NCBI GenBank assembly: GCA_000320605.2
Contig: KB445793.1
Span: 694,556-758,555 of the forward strand
DNA: 64,000 nt
Source of the DNA: Gelatoporia subvermispora B
Taxonomy: Eukaryota; Basidiomycota; Agaricomycetes; Polyporales; Gelatoporiaceae
Reading direction: 5' to 3'
The position numbers and the translations under genes are program-made. Under the pieces are notes generated by a model. It was not told the origin of the DNA. It was given only the letters and a program-made list of their open reading frames with translations, and made no database searches. Shown in pieces: positions 45,778 to 57,935 of the stretch. The first letter of the stretch is position 1. Each line of letters opens with the position of its first letter.

Positions 45778-47932
45778 ATGGCTCTCACTGCGACCGCCCA
45801 GTCGGCGCTCCCCCGAGAGCCAGCCTGGGATGAGGTTATCGTACCAACCCTCCGAAGACGTGAGTTCCCTGCATTGACCCTGCCAGCCAGATTCACACGT
45901 TCAAACACAACTGTGGGTAGGCCTGAAAGACGAGAGCAATGTGCTGGCGAACCGTATTTCTGCGGCATCAATGGACTCGCTGAGTGAGGAGCCGACGACT
46001 TCCACGTCGCGACACGACCCTCCCGCCTTGAAGCCAAGTGCGATCCCGCGGCCTAGCCTCTCACAATCACGGACGGCAGCCGAGCCATCTGGTCGACCTC
46101 AGCGGTCGCGCACCTACTCACAGCCATTCCTCTTCGATCCCGATGCTCCACCACCACCTGAGCTCCTCAGATCAGTATCACCCGCGATGAACAGTAAGGG
46201 TACTCGGATCCCCGTCTCACGCGCCCGCACCGGGAGCACATCAAGTCATGCGCGGGCATTGACCGGTGATAGCTACGACCATCAAGATTTGGGCTCTGTG
46301 GACGAAGGCGGTCACTCATACACATCCCGGTCAACTCTTCGCATACCACGCGTTCAGACTGCAGAATTGTTCTATGAAGAGGCGCCATTCATGAACGGCG
46401 ATCATGACTACACTGACCCAAAACGGTTCTCCACAGATTCAGAAGAGCGGCCGTTCGAGCACTGGTACCGTGGTGACGTCTCACGGAATGGCGGCGTGGG
46501 CGAGCTGCGGGTGGGTCGGCGAGAAGAAATGCTTGACATTGCCAACTACGGGCATACATTCCGTAAAGCCGCCTCCCGGACTGATTTCAGCACCTACACT
46601 CGATCAAGGTCTAACTCCAGAGGGCGGGACCTGGCGGACCTTCCAAGACGGCAGCGTGCCGAGAGTGTTGGCACAACTCCCCGACAGAGCCTCTACATCG
46701 ATGAGGATGAACATGTGCAGGATGGAATGGTCTTGGACGAGCGACCGCCGACTGACTTGGATAGTGACGGGTATGGCGAGGCTGACTATGATGGATACTC
46801 TGAGCGGGATGTGTTACCTCATCCCAATGGCACTGTCTCTACACCATCTCTGAACTTGAGCGGCACGACTGCAAACACTGATACTGCGCGCCACCGTCAG
46901 GGACAGACGAGCGTGTCTCGTATCCCTACTCCTACTTCCGTTCGCTATGTTTCACCTCCACCACGAACGCCTACTCCTACGTCAAGGCCTGCCCGAAATG
47001 TGTCTGAGCCGGGATCTGCCCATTCTACGCCGCGCTCAGGACAGCGCGTACCACGTTCTCAGTCGCAGCCGCTTCCTTTGAATCCGGCGGCGAAGCGACG
47101 CGCGAAGAGCCCTGCCACCGCTTCCCCGGCGAGCGCGGCGAAGAAGACAAAAACGCCAACGAAGCCCCCTAGTGCGATGCCTAGGAAAACACCAAGGAAG
47201 GAAGAAAGCCGGAGATCTATCGGACAGTACCCTTCCCCCGATGGCGACGACGTAGTGGATGCTATCCCTTCGTGGACTCAACCTGTTCCAGCGTCCGGAA
47301 ATTGGGACGATGTAAGTTGCTTCACAAGCTACTACCGCCATACTTAAATGCTCCGGGTATCAGGTCGTTCTACCAGTCGTTGCGCGCAAGAAGGGCCTCG
47401 AAAGTCACTACGCAACGGCAGATGGAAGTCCTAAGCAGAAGCCGCCACAGAAGCACGAGTACGAACCTGTCAGTGCTAGCATCTCATACTACTTCTTTGT
47501 GGACTCGATGCTCAATGCTATAATACTCAGGCTCCGGGCACGTTTGGCTTTGATCACTCGAAGTACCGGCCCCCAAGAACCGGCGTACGACCCGAGGAGA
47601 TTCCCATGGATGAATTCGGCGAACGCAAGGTCGCTTATGGACCCGGGGAGAAAGAACAAGCCCTCATGTCTTCGAAGGAACAGATGTCCTCACCGACAAG
47701 TCCAACGAGTCCGCAGAAAGTGTACCATGACGCTGATGCCGATCGTGCCCGCCATCGACCCTCTCCGCCACCATCACCCGCTCCTTTCGCGCATTATGCC
47801 ATGTCCGCATCCAGTTACGACAACACGTCCCCGCAGATGGCCCAGCACCCTGCCTCTCCGCAAGTTGCCCAGGAGCAACTGGTACACGAGGAAGACTCGG
47901 GTGGAGGCTGCTGTAAGTGCGTAATCATGTGA
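45778..47932 (+). CDS. Lineage-restricted protein with CAAX box (659 aa)
   Basis: Exons 45778-45859, 45921-47311, 47364-47468 and 47531-47932 join to 659 aa. No catalytic domain is recognised. The N-terminal 40 residues are well ordered (WDEVIVPTLRRRLKDESNVL), the rest is largely disordered and Ser/Pro/Thr/Arg-rich, and a conserved-looking segment reads VVLPVVARKKGLESHYATAD. Then GTFGFDHSKYRPPRTGVRPE precedes a Pro/Gln-rich tail. The protein ends GGGCCKCVIM. CVIM is a CAAX motif (Met favours farnesylation), with two upstream cysteines that could be palmitoylated. Membrane attachment is therefore expected, with the cargo or partner unknown. I cannot name a family, but the clean four-exon structure supports a real gene. 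Confidence 0.88.
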
Positions 47933-48306
47933 CCCTCGCTGTCTATGTGGCAGTTTCTTCTTGCATCCGCTGTCTACATCGGACTTTGCTTTCCGTGTAC
48001 TATTCTCTCGTCTCTATGTCTTGCCACGAATACGGTGTCCGTGCATCCTTCCGATGTGGCATTCCTCAACCCGTTACCTTCCACTGACGTGACTTGCCGG
48101 CCATTATTTCACTCGTCGTGAGCCATTTAACCACTCGCGTTCTGTGTATTGCTGAGCATTTGAGCTTTCTTCCTTTTGGTCGCTTCTATCGGGTCCCCGC
48201 CATATCCTCGCTCCTTACGCCATACCCTCCATATTATGAGTACCCTACATTATAGTATACGCAATATCACTCTGCTGTCTTCCTACCCTACCGTACGACC
48301 CGCAAG
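47933..48306. other. Convergent 3' flanks
   Basis: The 374 bp between the CAAX gene and the M64 peptidase stops. Pyrimidine-rich, with no gene. Confidence 0.6.
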
Positions 48307-50681
48307 CTATTGGCCTCCGCTACATGTGCCGCTGACAGTGTGACTCCGCTCGGACTCTAAGAGACCATCCCGATCCACCCGGACTTCTGACGTGGTAAAT
48401 TGCACACTGACAGAGTAGACACCTGGCCCGTCTTGATCGTCCACCTTCAGTTGCGTTTTGTTCGTAAACCTCTCCAAAATTTGGCCATCCTTGGCCCACG
48501 TTACTGTATAGCTCTCGTGTGGCGCCCTCCGTTCCGCTCGGAATTGTGCGAGGGGAATCAAATCGAGGTCGAGTGTCCTCTTCCATTTACCGATTGGCGG
48601 ATCCTCGTCAGAGAAGCCCATATCGAGCTCCCAGTCACATCGGGACCGAATCCCGTCGATGAGATCTACTCGACGAAGTAGGGAAAGCCAAAGCCCCTCG
48701 ACGCAAACCCTGCAGAAGTTCGGGGTTGTCACTTGGCGCATGAGACAATCTTCGTTCGTGGGCCGATACGAGGTCTCGTTTTGTTCGGAGAATCTGCAAG
48801 GAGCAAAACGAATGAGCATTGGAACATTATTTGTACAGTCACCAGGAGCACGCACGTAGGGAAGATACTGTAGTGACCGGGGCTGCCGTTGAATCTGCGA
48901 TGCGTGACGGTTAGTCGAAATACAGATATGTGCGCATCGAGCTCACTCGGTCTCATCTCCGAACTCCAGAATCTCGGCGCTGCATAGTTGCGCTAGCCCT
49001 TCTTTGTCTCCATTCTCCAACGTGAAACTGAGCCTGTGCTCGCCTTCGGTCATTGATATACTCCGATGAATGTCATAATGCCACCGATCAACACCGATGC
49101 CAGGTTTAGGCGTCCACGGGAGCCGCTCGCCGTCAAGAACAACAGAGAGATCATCCTCATCTGGCAGGCCTGACAGCGAGAACCGCACCAAATGTCTCGG
49201 ATATGTGCCAGATGAGTTGAAGCTGACAGACCATGGCACGGAGGTGTTGAGCATCGTCCACGCGTACTTCTGCATGGGCATCGCGGATCGTTCTACTCGT
49301 ATGTCGGCGCCGGACTTGATCTCAGAGCTGTTGCTGAGCCAGTGGGCCCAAGGAATCGACAAGTTGTGGGCTGCGTTCACACCAAAGTACGCATATCCAC
49401 CATCGTACTCTTCGCCCACGTCGATCACGGAGTGACCAAGTTCGTGTCTAAACCTGGATCAGTAACTATATAAACGGACAATCATCGAGACTTACCGGAG
49501 GACTAAGGCGCCATTATCAAGAGAAGGTGTGATGACGCTACGTACGGTTTGCTCAGTACAATTTGCAAGGAGACATGCGAGTCACTTACGTGAATTCGCC
49601 TCCGAGACCTGGTAGAACGCGACATGATTGAACTTGCGAATTTAAAGTTGCGTACAGGGAACTTACCACCATATAGTGGGTCGTTTCCTACAGTTCTTAT
49701 GAGTGACATTGAGAGCATCTGGTAATGCAGATATGTGCATACCCATCAAAATTGGATAGTCACAACGATCGCCGAGTGAGTAGCAGGCTGCCCGAGCCGC
49801 GTCCGGTTTGTCGTAATAGACACCTCTAAGCTCGGTGCCATCTCGATATAGGCCGAATGGAGTACTGCCATACGACTTCAGTAGCTGCACGGCGTTGCTC
49901 TCAACTATGGGAACCTACTCTTTGGGCTTGCCGCCGACTCCTATACCGCTCTACGGATAGGATGACATGAGGATAAGTAAGACTGCCGGGCATAAGGTAA
50001 TCCGCACTTCATTACTGGGAGTGAAAGCGGCCCAGAAGTTCAACAGCGGTTTGACAGTATCAAAGGTCTGGTTCCCCGATATATCCGTAGCAAGACGCAT
50101 CGCGTCTTTCAGGAACTTGGCCTTCTCCTCTCTTACATCTGGATCGGCCCGAGAAGCTAGTAAGTGTCATTTAGCAATCTACTATACGGGTTTGACATAC
50201 ATCCGTCCGCGAAGAACACAAGGTCAACCCTGTTCTCCGACGATCCGGACGTTATCAACGGTTCGACTTGAAGCGGCGGATACTCGAGGGCAGCCAGGTT
50301 TCGCAGAGTATCGGGTAGCGTCAAGTGTGCATGACTATCCCCTGCAGTTACAGCAAGCACTTTCTCCTTCTGATCACCTGCATTAGCGTCGGGGATGTGA
50401 CACAAGGATCGAGCGCGCAGTCGGAGCCCTTCCAAGTCGTGGGAAATGAATCGAAGTCGTTCGTCGCCAGAGTGGGTAACAAGACTTTCTGTGTGGCCGT
50501 CATCCAAGATTCCCCTGTATATTTGTGTCTGCCTCAGAGTCGCGTAGGAACACCCCAAGGATCGTGGATGTCTGTATATGGTGAGTTCAAAAGGGCGGTT
50601 ATCCGGTTGTGAGACCGACGCGCCAAGAGCTCCCCATACTAGAAGCGCTGATCCGCAGGCTTGCAAGATGCCTAACTGCAT
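48307..50681 (-). CDS. Peptidase family M64 (IgA peptidase-like) metalloprotease (630 aa)
   Basis: Secreted or surface zinc endopeptidase of the M64 family. Ten exons: 50201-50681, 50008-50156, 49919-49950, 49743-49864, 49667-49687, 49590-49608, 49496-49537, 48947-49447, 48856-48894, 48307-48793. Phases are consistent throughout. A signal-like N-terminus (LGILQACGSALLVWGALGAS) is followed by the M64 N-domain, then NRVDLVFFADGS, FWAAFTPSNESGIGVGGKPK, TPFGLYRDGTELRG, RCDYPILMGNDPLYGG and the active site HELGHSVIDVGEEYDGG (zinc ligands in H-E-x-x-H near 290). The C-terminal region ends in a beta-sandwich-like domain with CLMRQVTTPNFCRVCVE and WAKDGQILERF. Exons of 19 and 21 nt are unusually small. 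The name IgA peptidase is historical; the natural substrate here is unknown. Confidence 0.92.
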
Positions 50682-51021
50682 GTTAGAAGCTAGGTGTGCT
50701 TCAAACTACCTCAAAGCAAAGGCGAGAGGAGCCTGGGTAATGCGGAAGTCCTACAAGCCCGCTGGGACCAATACCAGCCGGGTTCGAACTGAACAACTTG
50801 CCAGGTCACCTGCGACCACATGCTCCATTTTAATCTCATCTTATCTACCGCGCCGATCACTGACGATCGCGATCACGAACATGCGAAATCTAATCTTATC
50901 TACTCCCTCCGGGCGCGTTTCACATGATTTAAATGTCGGCGCTGTGCAGCGCGCATCACATCGTGATGATCCCGGGCATAGAGTTCCATGACCTCGACTC
51001 GATCAGCGCAACGCAAGCAGA
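50682..51021. other. Divergent promoter region, M64 / SDR
   Basis: The 340 bp between divergent starts. It holds no gene. Two copies of an AATCTCATCTTATCTACC-like element occur at about 50831 and 50888, a short direct repeat that might be regulatory. Confidence 0.45.
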
Positions 51022-52102
51022 ATGGCAAAGGTAGCAATTATAACAGGAGCCTCCTCGGGTACGTTCGTCATGTAGCACACCACCTGTTGAGAGATGCTAG
51101 AGGTATGATCAAGGTATCGGACGTGTAAGCGCAGTCGCACTCTCCAAGAAGGGCTGGTCTGTTGTGCTGTTTGCAAGACGACCGGAGAAGCTACAGGAGA
51201 CCAAAGGGCTCTGTGAAGATCCCGAACAATGCTTGATCGTGCAGGGTGACGTCTCCAAAGAAGAGGACGTGCTTAAGCTCTTCCAAGAAACTCTCAGTCG
51301 ATTCGGTGAGTTTGGGGAATTGTGTGATGCCAGGGCTGATTGGGACTAACGCCGGCGCTGCACAGGCAGGCTGGACTTGCTATTCAATGTGCGTGGTCGC
51401 TGACAAAACCTGGACAAGTTGAACTAACCATTCCCTCGTTCAGAACGCTGGATCAGGAGCACCACCTCTGCCTATCGAAGAGTTGCCTCTGGCGCTCTTC
51501 CAGCATGTCGTGAATGTAAACCTAGTGGGGACGTTTCTGTGCACGCGCGAAGCAGTGAAGATTTTCAAGTCACAATCTCCCCAGGGCGGTTCGTTCCATA
51601 TGGAGTCCTTTTAGGGACGATAGTAGCTCAGATACCGCACAGGTCGAATCATCAACAATGGGTCTATATCGGCACACACACCTAGACCTCATTCTGCTCC
51701 GTATACAGCTACGAAACACGCGGTTCTAGGGTTCACAAAGTCCACAGCTCTTGACGGAAGGACCTTCAATATCACATGTACTCAGATAGACATCGGTCAG
51801 TGCTTCGCTTCACATCCTAGACCCCTTGTAATCTCGCTAACATCTCGCAAGGCAACGCGCACACGGACATGGCTGCGCGCCTGTCCGAAGGTGCTCTGCA
51901 GCCGGATGGAAGAGTAGTCCCGGAACAGACATTCGACGTACAACACGTTGGAGACGCGGTTGCATATATCGCGGGTTTACCTCATGAAGTAACAGTCCTC
52001 ACCTTCAACATTATGTACGTGAAAGCAGATTCCGCTTACGAGTATTGGTGCTGATCCTTCCGGTGCAGGGCTACCGCGATGCCTTTTGTCGGCAGGGGTT
52101 GA
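51022..52102 (+). CDS. Short-chain dehydrogenase/reductase (248 aa)
   Basis: Seven exons: 51022-51058, 51114-51305, 51366-51388, 51444-51588, 51643-51795, 51852-52014, 52069-52102. All phases agree and the total is 248 aa. Cofactor motif TGASSGIGR is split by the first intron. NNAG appears in LLFNNAGSGAP. The catalytic Ser-Tyr-Lys is in [20 protein letters not shown] then KHAVLG. The C-terminus [17 protein letters not shown] is like that of fungal serine 3-dehydrogenase/YdfG-type SDRs. The first intron must use the AAG acceptor at 51113 because earlier AGs break the frame. The protein is cytosolic, with unknown substrate. Exon 3 is 23 nt. Confidence 0.93.
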
Positions 52103-52665
52103 GGGCTCGACTCTCCAGTCTCGTGCTGATCGTGACCAGCAGTTTGAGATGGCGTTGATCGCAGTGCTGTACAATGTATATGAAATGTACACTATACTCA
52201 GAGGAGTCGCCATGGAGATGATTATAGGATAGATTGCGTAAAATATCGCGAAGACGGCGGCAGGCGTTGTGGCCGGCGCCTGTGTGCTTGTGCAAATGAG
52301 CGCCCGCTCACGTGTTTCCGACGCGTCCAAATGAGGACGCGCGGGTCGTGTCAGCCACCGTTGCCAAGTCTCTCGGAGGTAAATGCTAGTTGGGCCAGCT
52401 AGAGCTTTGTGGCGCCATCGGACTAGGCAAGGCACAACAAGAGTGCCTGTACGCTTCGATGCGCCTCATATCTACTCTGATTTTCTGTGTGGGGAATGGA
52501 GGGACGATTCTGACAGAGTTCGGCAATTGCCGGATGTCCCACCGGCAGCGGCAGGCAGCCATCTGAAGCCACACGACTCTCCTCCCTTCCACCTCAACGG
52601 TTAGGATGACTCTGCGGACGACATATACCCTCATTCTCATTCCATACCTCCGATACTAGGCTCTA
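52103..52665. other. Intergenic, upstream of the SepH kinase
   Basis: The 563 bp between SDR and kinase genes on the same strand. No gene was seen. Confidence 0.55.
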
Positions 52666-55600
52666 ATGTCTGATTCTTCGTTTGCTGGGCCTTCGGGCTC
52701 TGGGTCGCAGAAGTTGCTCAATGCATACGTCGGTCCCTCTGCTTATATTCGTTGACATTGTGTCTGAGACGCGTCATAATAGCAACTAGGGGACTCGTTG
52801 GGCAAGGGGGCATTTGGGCAGGTCTATCGTATGTGGTCAGGGCGCCTGACGACACGCTGGGGAGGTCTGATATCGCGTGCGCTAGGTGCTCTCAATTGGG
52901 CGACCGGGGAGACTGTTGCGATCAAGGAGATTCAGCTGAGCAACATACCGAAGAGTGAGGTTGGGCAGATCATGGTGTGTATATGCTCGAAATTGGATCG
53001 GACGAAACACTGACTTGCCCAGTCCGAGATTGATCTGCTCAAGAATCTCAATGTGCGCTCACAGGCAGCTGAGTTTTTGACACGGCGAGCTGACCAGCAG
53101 CCTAGCACCCGAACATTGTCAAGTATAAGGGCTTCGAGAAGACGAGGGAGTATCTGTACATCATCCTCGAGTAGGTGACTACTTTGCTGACACTCTGACG
53201 TCACGCTAATGCTAGCCGAGGTTCTGCGAGAACGGCTCCTTGCATAACATTTGCAAGAAGTTTGGCAAATTCCCGGAGACCCTCGTTGCGATATACATCT
53301 CTCAGGTTCTCGAGGGCCTTGTATATCTCCATGACCAGGGTGTCATCCACCGCGACATCAAGGGAGCCAATATCCTCACGAACAAGGACGGTTGTGTCAA
53401 GCTTGCAGATTTCGGTGTAGCGAGCAGTACTGCCGCAGGCGCAGTGCGCGATGATGCTGTAGTGGGCAGCCCATACTGGAGTGAGTCTGGGTCACTCGTC
53501 CGTCCTGCGGTGATTGACGGCTGTGTTAGTGGCGCCGGAGGTGATCGAGCAATCTGGGGCAACCACAGCATCTGATATTTGGTCAGTACACACATTCGTA
53601 CGAGGTCATAATTGGGCACTTAAGAATTTGCAGGAGCGTCGGCTGTACTGTTATTGAGCTACTCGAGGGTAAACCTCCATACCACTTCCTGGACCCCATG
53701 CCTGCACTCTTTCGGATTGTACAAGATGATTGCCCTCCAATACCCGAAGGCGCATCGCCGATTGTCAAAGATTTTCTATACCACTGCTTCCAGAAGGATT
53801 GCAATTTGCGTATATCAGCGAAGAAGCTACTCAGGCATCCATGGATGGTTGCAGCTCGGAAGCAAATGGCTGCCTCTCAGGAGAGTCGCGGGAGCGAGGG
53901 GTCGGAACGGAGGCCTAAGAGCAACTATAATTACGACGAGGCGGTGCTCAAAGTGCAAGAATGGAACGAAGCGCTGAAATGTAGGTACCAATTGTCTTTA
54001 TTCCAATACGTCGCTCACGGCGCTGCTAGCACCATCCAAGCCATCGAAACACCCCGGACGCCATCGGCCACCAGATGCTCGGTCACCATCTCCGACGCTC
54101 TCTCCGATCGAGATGGTCTCTTCCTTACAGCCTCTTGTTCCGAATAGCTTGCCAATGGCCTCAAGCATGGGCAATATCAGGAAGCCTGGGCCGCTGCCTG
54201 TCATCAAGGGACCCACAGGCCCTGCTGCTCTAGGACACATCAGGGAGCAGCTCCCGATGCCCTTCATTTTGCAGGCCCCAGAAGAGCAAACGGATAATTG
54301 GGATGATGATTTCGAGGAAGGCATATCGTTGACGAAGATACATGGTACTGCTGGGTGGCTGATTCACTCTGAACATGTACTTACTGTGTGTGTTTTGAAT
54401 GTCAGCATTGGAGAAGACCTCGGCCGAAACTGAGGACGCTGAAGAGAAGATCGAAGCAGACGAGAATGCCCAGACAATCCGGCCGACCCGAAGCCCTCAG
54501 GGTCCCGGGACTGTCCCGCTACCGCTTGCGGCACCAGGGTCTGGCCGAAGTCCTCCAATGGACGATTACTCGGATTTCGTGTTCCTGGAGGACGATAATA
54601 AGTTGCAGGAGAAGGTCGCAGACTTCAAAGTACATCTATCATCTATCATCTAGCATTAGCTCCACAGATTCAACTGACCTCCTCATAGCTCAGGAACTCT
54701 ACTCGCAGAGGTTTGTTTCATCCCAAGGACATCAAGACGCTCGGACTCAGCTCCTCGCCTGGGCCCAAGACCTCGCCTTTGCCGAGTCTTTCTCATAAGT
54801 CATCTAGGCCATCTCTCAGCCCTATTTCTCCTGCGCCGAGCCACCCTTCATCTTCGAGCTCTCGCGGCCACGCCCGCTCGTCATCCTTCGTGGGTGCTGA
54901 GCTAGGGTCGCTCGGGCGCTCAGAGGCGAAGCGTTTCATCAGCCAACCAGAGTTCGGAAAATACGCTGAAGACGACGAAGAGGACTATGAAGACGTCTTT
55001 GGCAAGCTCAATGGCAACGGTGAGTCCGCTTTCACAGTGAAATTCCCATGAGCGTCCTCACCAACGTGGTATCTTCAGTGTCACAGCCCATGCAGACTTT
55101 GCAGCTTAATACGAGGTTGTCGAACAAATCTTGGGTTTGTGACCTTTTCTGAAGTACCTTGTACACCTCCGTTCATACGAGTTACAGCTCGGGGATGACG
55201 ACGACGACGAAGATCCATTTGCCGAGGTAACATAAGAGGCTCATCACGCGAGTACCTTCGACTAATCTGAGATTGCAGATTGACGAGGGCTTCGCCGAGG
55301 AAGATCTCGAGTCCAACTTGCAGCGCGACAAATACGCACGTCTCTGCAATGCAGTTACTCAGTTGATCGACGAGCTGACACCATCTGCTCCTGACTTCCA
55401 ACTGAGAGATGCCTGTGATCAGCTTGTGAGTGACTATCGATCTATTGTGATGTTTGTAAACCCACTGCTATGTGCAGCTCAACATCATTGTCGAGACGCC
55501 TGAGATGCAATCTCAACTTGTGTCTGCACACGGGATGTTGGCTATCCTGGAGGTGCTGGAAGGCAGATCTTCTCGAGATGTCAACCTCAAGCTACTTCAA

Positions 55601-57541
55601 ATCATAAACGCTGTGAGTATGGGTGAAGCATTCCGCGACAGAAGTTCTGATTGTAAGCGCAGCTTGTGACTGCTGACATGGGATTCCTCGAGAGTTTCTG
55701 TCTGATCGGGTATGTTGCTCACTGGGCTTGGCGCCGTATCTCACTGATATCCTGATAGTGGCATCCCGGTTATCATGGGTGAGTGACACGTACTACGGGT
55801 CCGTACACGTGTCTGACCGGTAATCAGGCTTCACGTCGAAGAAGTACCCGCCAGAGTGCCGGCTGGAGGCATCCAACTTCATTCGCCTCCTGTGTCATGC
55901 ATCTGTGCTCACATTACAGATGTTCATTGCGTACGTCACATATGATATCCTCAGAGCAGATTCTGAAGGCACATGCATGTAGGTGTCGAGGACTCAAAGT
56001 GCTGGTCGACCTTCTGGATGAGGACTATGCCGAGCAGGCTGACCTGGTGAATCATGCGCTCAATGGGATATGCAGCGTGTTTGAGCTGCAGAGCCCGACC
56101 ACCAAGAACGATTTCTGTCGAATGTTCATCCGCGAAGGGCTCCTGGACCCTTTGTCTTCAGCACTTCTGAATGTGATGACCAGTCGAGAGGAAGTTGCAG
56201 CTGAGATGAACCACAAGATCATCCAGATTCTCCTCGTGTTCTGCCAAGTTTCACAATCGGACATTCATGTAAGACAGGCATTGGGGACTCGGAAAGTAGT
56301 TCGAAGTGAGTGACATAGACCGTAAGTCACTCATATATTGATGACCCGAGTGTCTTCGTAGGGCTTCTGAGAGCTTGCGAGATGCTCGAACCCGAGTACC
56401 TCGTGCTTATGCTCAAGGCTGTCAAGCATCTTTCCATGAATGCAACTCTGCTTGACGACCTGCAGAATGCTAACGCGATCGAGATTCTCGTGAAGATATT
56501 GGATGAACAGAGCTCTGGTCCATACAGCACGGTATGGTTCTTCTGGTCAGACTCGACCCGAGCCATGCTCATGGGGAATGCTTTGCAGGAAATGTCAAAC
56601 CATATTTTCCAAACATGTTACAACCTCTGCAGATTGAACAAGTCTCGGCAGGAAGAGGCTGCCCAAGCCGGCATCATTCCCAGTCTCAGGCGGGTCATCG
56701 AGGCGAGCTCACCACTCAAGCAATTCGCCCTGCCCATTCTCTGCGACTTGGCTAGTGCTGGGAAGAGTTGCCGCAAACTGCTTTGGCAGCACGATGGCCT
56801 CGGAATGTACCTGCGGCTGCTTGATGACCCATACTTCCAGGTCAGCGCTATGGAGGCTATCTTGGCGTGGTAAGTAACTGAGAAGCTACTTCCCTTGAAT
56901 CTGACTGACGTAAAGTGTCTAGGTTGCAAGACGAGACTGCGAGGATTGAGGATGAGCTCTCCAAGCCCGAGTCGCTGGAGGCACTTCTTCGATGCTTCGT
57001 GTCCGCCAAAGCAAACTCGTTCGAGAACTTGCTTGACTCGTTCCTGAAGATTTGCCGTCTCTCGACAGCAATCACCGTTGGCATCGCCAAGTCCCAATTT
57101 TTCAAGCGTCTTATCGACAAGTTGAGCCATAGCAAGGCCGTCGTGCGGCTTAACCTGTTGCGTATCCTCCGCACTGTCTGCGACGCGCATCCCAACCGTG
57201 CCATGCTGGTCGAGCGTTTCGGTATTTACGATATCGTCGTCAAACTCAGCAAGGAGGATGGTGCTGTTCTGGTCCGTGAACTCGCCAGGGAGATACTACC
57301 TACACTCGCGCCAGCCTTGAAGCCCGCGTCGAGAAGTTCCACCCGACCCACCGAGACACCAAAGCTTACCAAAGCTGCAATCGCACCGAAACGCTTTCGG
57401 CGCACAGCATCCGAGCCTCAGGCAGGCCTGAGTCCGGTTGCAGCCCCAGGGGGAAACATTCGTCCCTCTGCGCGAAGAACAGGAGAGACAGGCAGGGTAT
57501 CGTCGAGACCGTCGCTGCAACCGCCGCTCGAGAATCCATGA
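52666..57541 (+). CDS. Septation initiation kinase, SepH/Cdc7 type (1253 aa)
   Basis: Ser/Thr kinase of the septation initiation network, acting at spindle poles downstream of the Spg1 GTPase to trigger septation. I join 22 exons, all in phase: 52666-52728, 52783-52828, 52886-52974, 53023-53052, 53106-53170, 53221-53480, 53530-53581, 53634-53980, 54030-54344, 54406-54629, 54689-55019, 55079-55134, 55188-55226, 55279-55425, 55478-55612, 55663-55709, 55759-55778, 55828-55930, 55983-56305, 56362-56531, 56589-56869, 56923-57541. The kinase domain (about residues 22-275) has [14 protein letters not shown], Lys of [26 protein letters not shown] and GSPYWMAPEVIE. After a Ser/Pro-rich linker, an alpha-helical armadillo-like region fills the C-terminal half ([46 protein letters not shown]). 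The tail is basic and Ser-rich. Confidence 0.95.
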
Positions 57542-57935
57542 TCACACGCGCTCCCTTGCATTGTACTGTATAATGTCCTCATCGTGATCCCCTTACTACA
57601 CAGGCAGTTCCCCGTCGTCGCTATCGTTAGCATTCCTCTGGTCATTTAGTCGATATCTCACTGTCATTGCATTACAAATCCGCGTCGCATCATTATCGTC
57701 CATTCTTTACATACCTAATCTCACGCATCTTTTGCTCCATACCGAGGTCGGAAACCAACCACGGCAGCTACTATCGGCCGGGATGCCTTGCAGCATCGGT
57801 ATTGACGAGCAACATAACATTGCAAAGCAATCGTCAAAGCAAGTACAGAAGACGTAGCGATAGATACTTCACAAAGCTGGGGTTTCATGTGAGGATCAGA
57901 CAAAATCGCAAGGTACGTGTCAAATCCACTCACCC
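57542..57935. other. Convergent 3' flanks
   Basis: The 394 bp between the kinase stop and the uL5m stop. No gene was seen. Confidence 0.6.

Noticed and set aside
50770..50800. tRNA-like B-box (GGTTCGAACT)
   Set aside because: No matching A-box or foldable cloverleaf around it.
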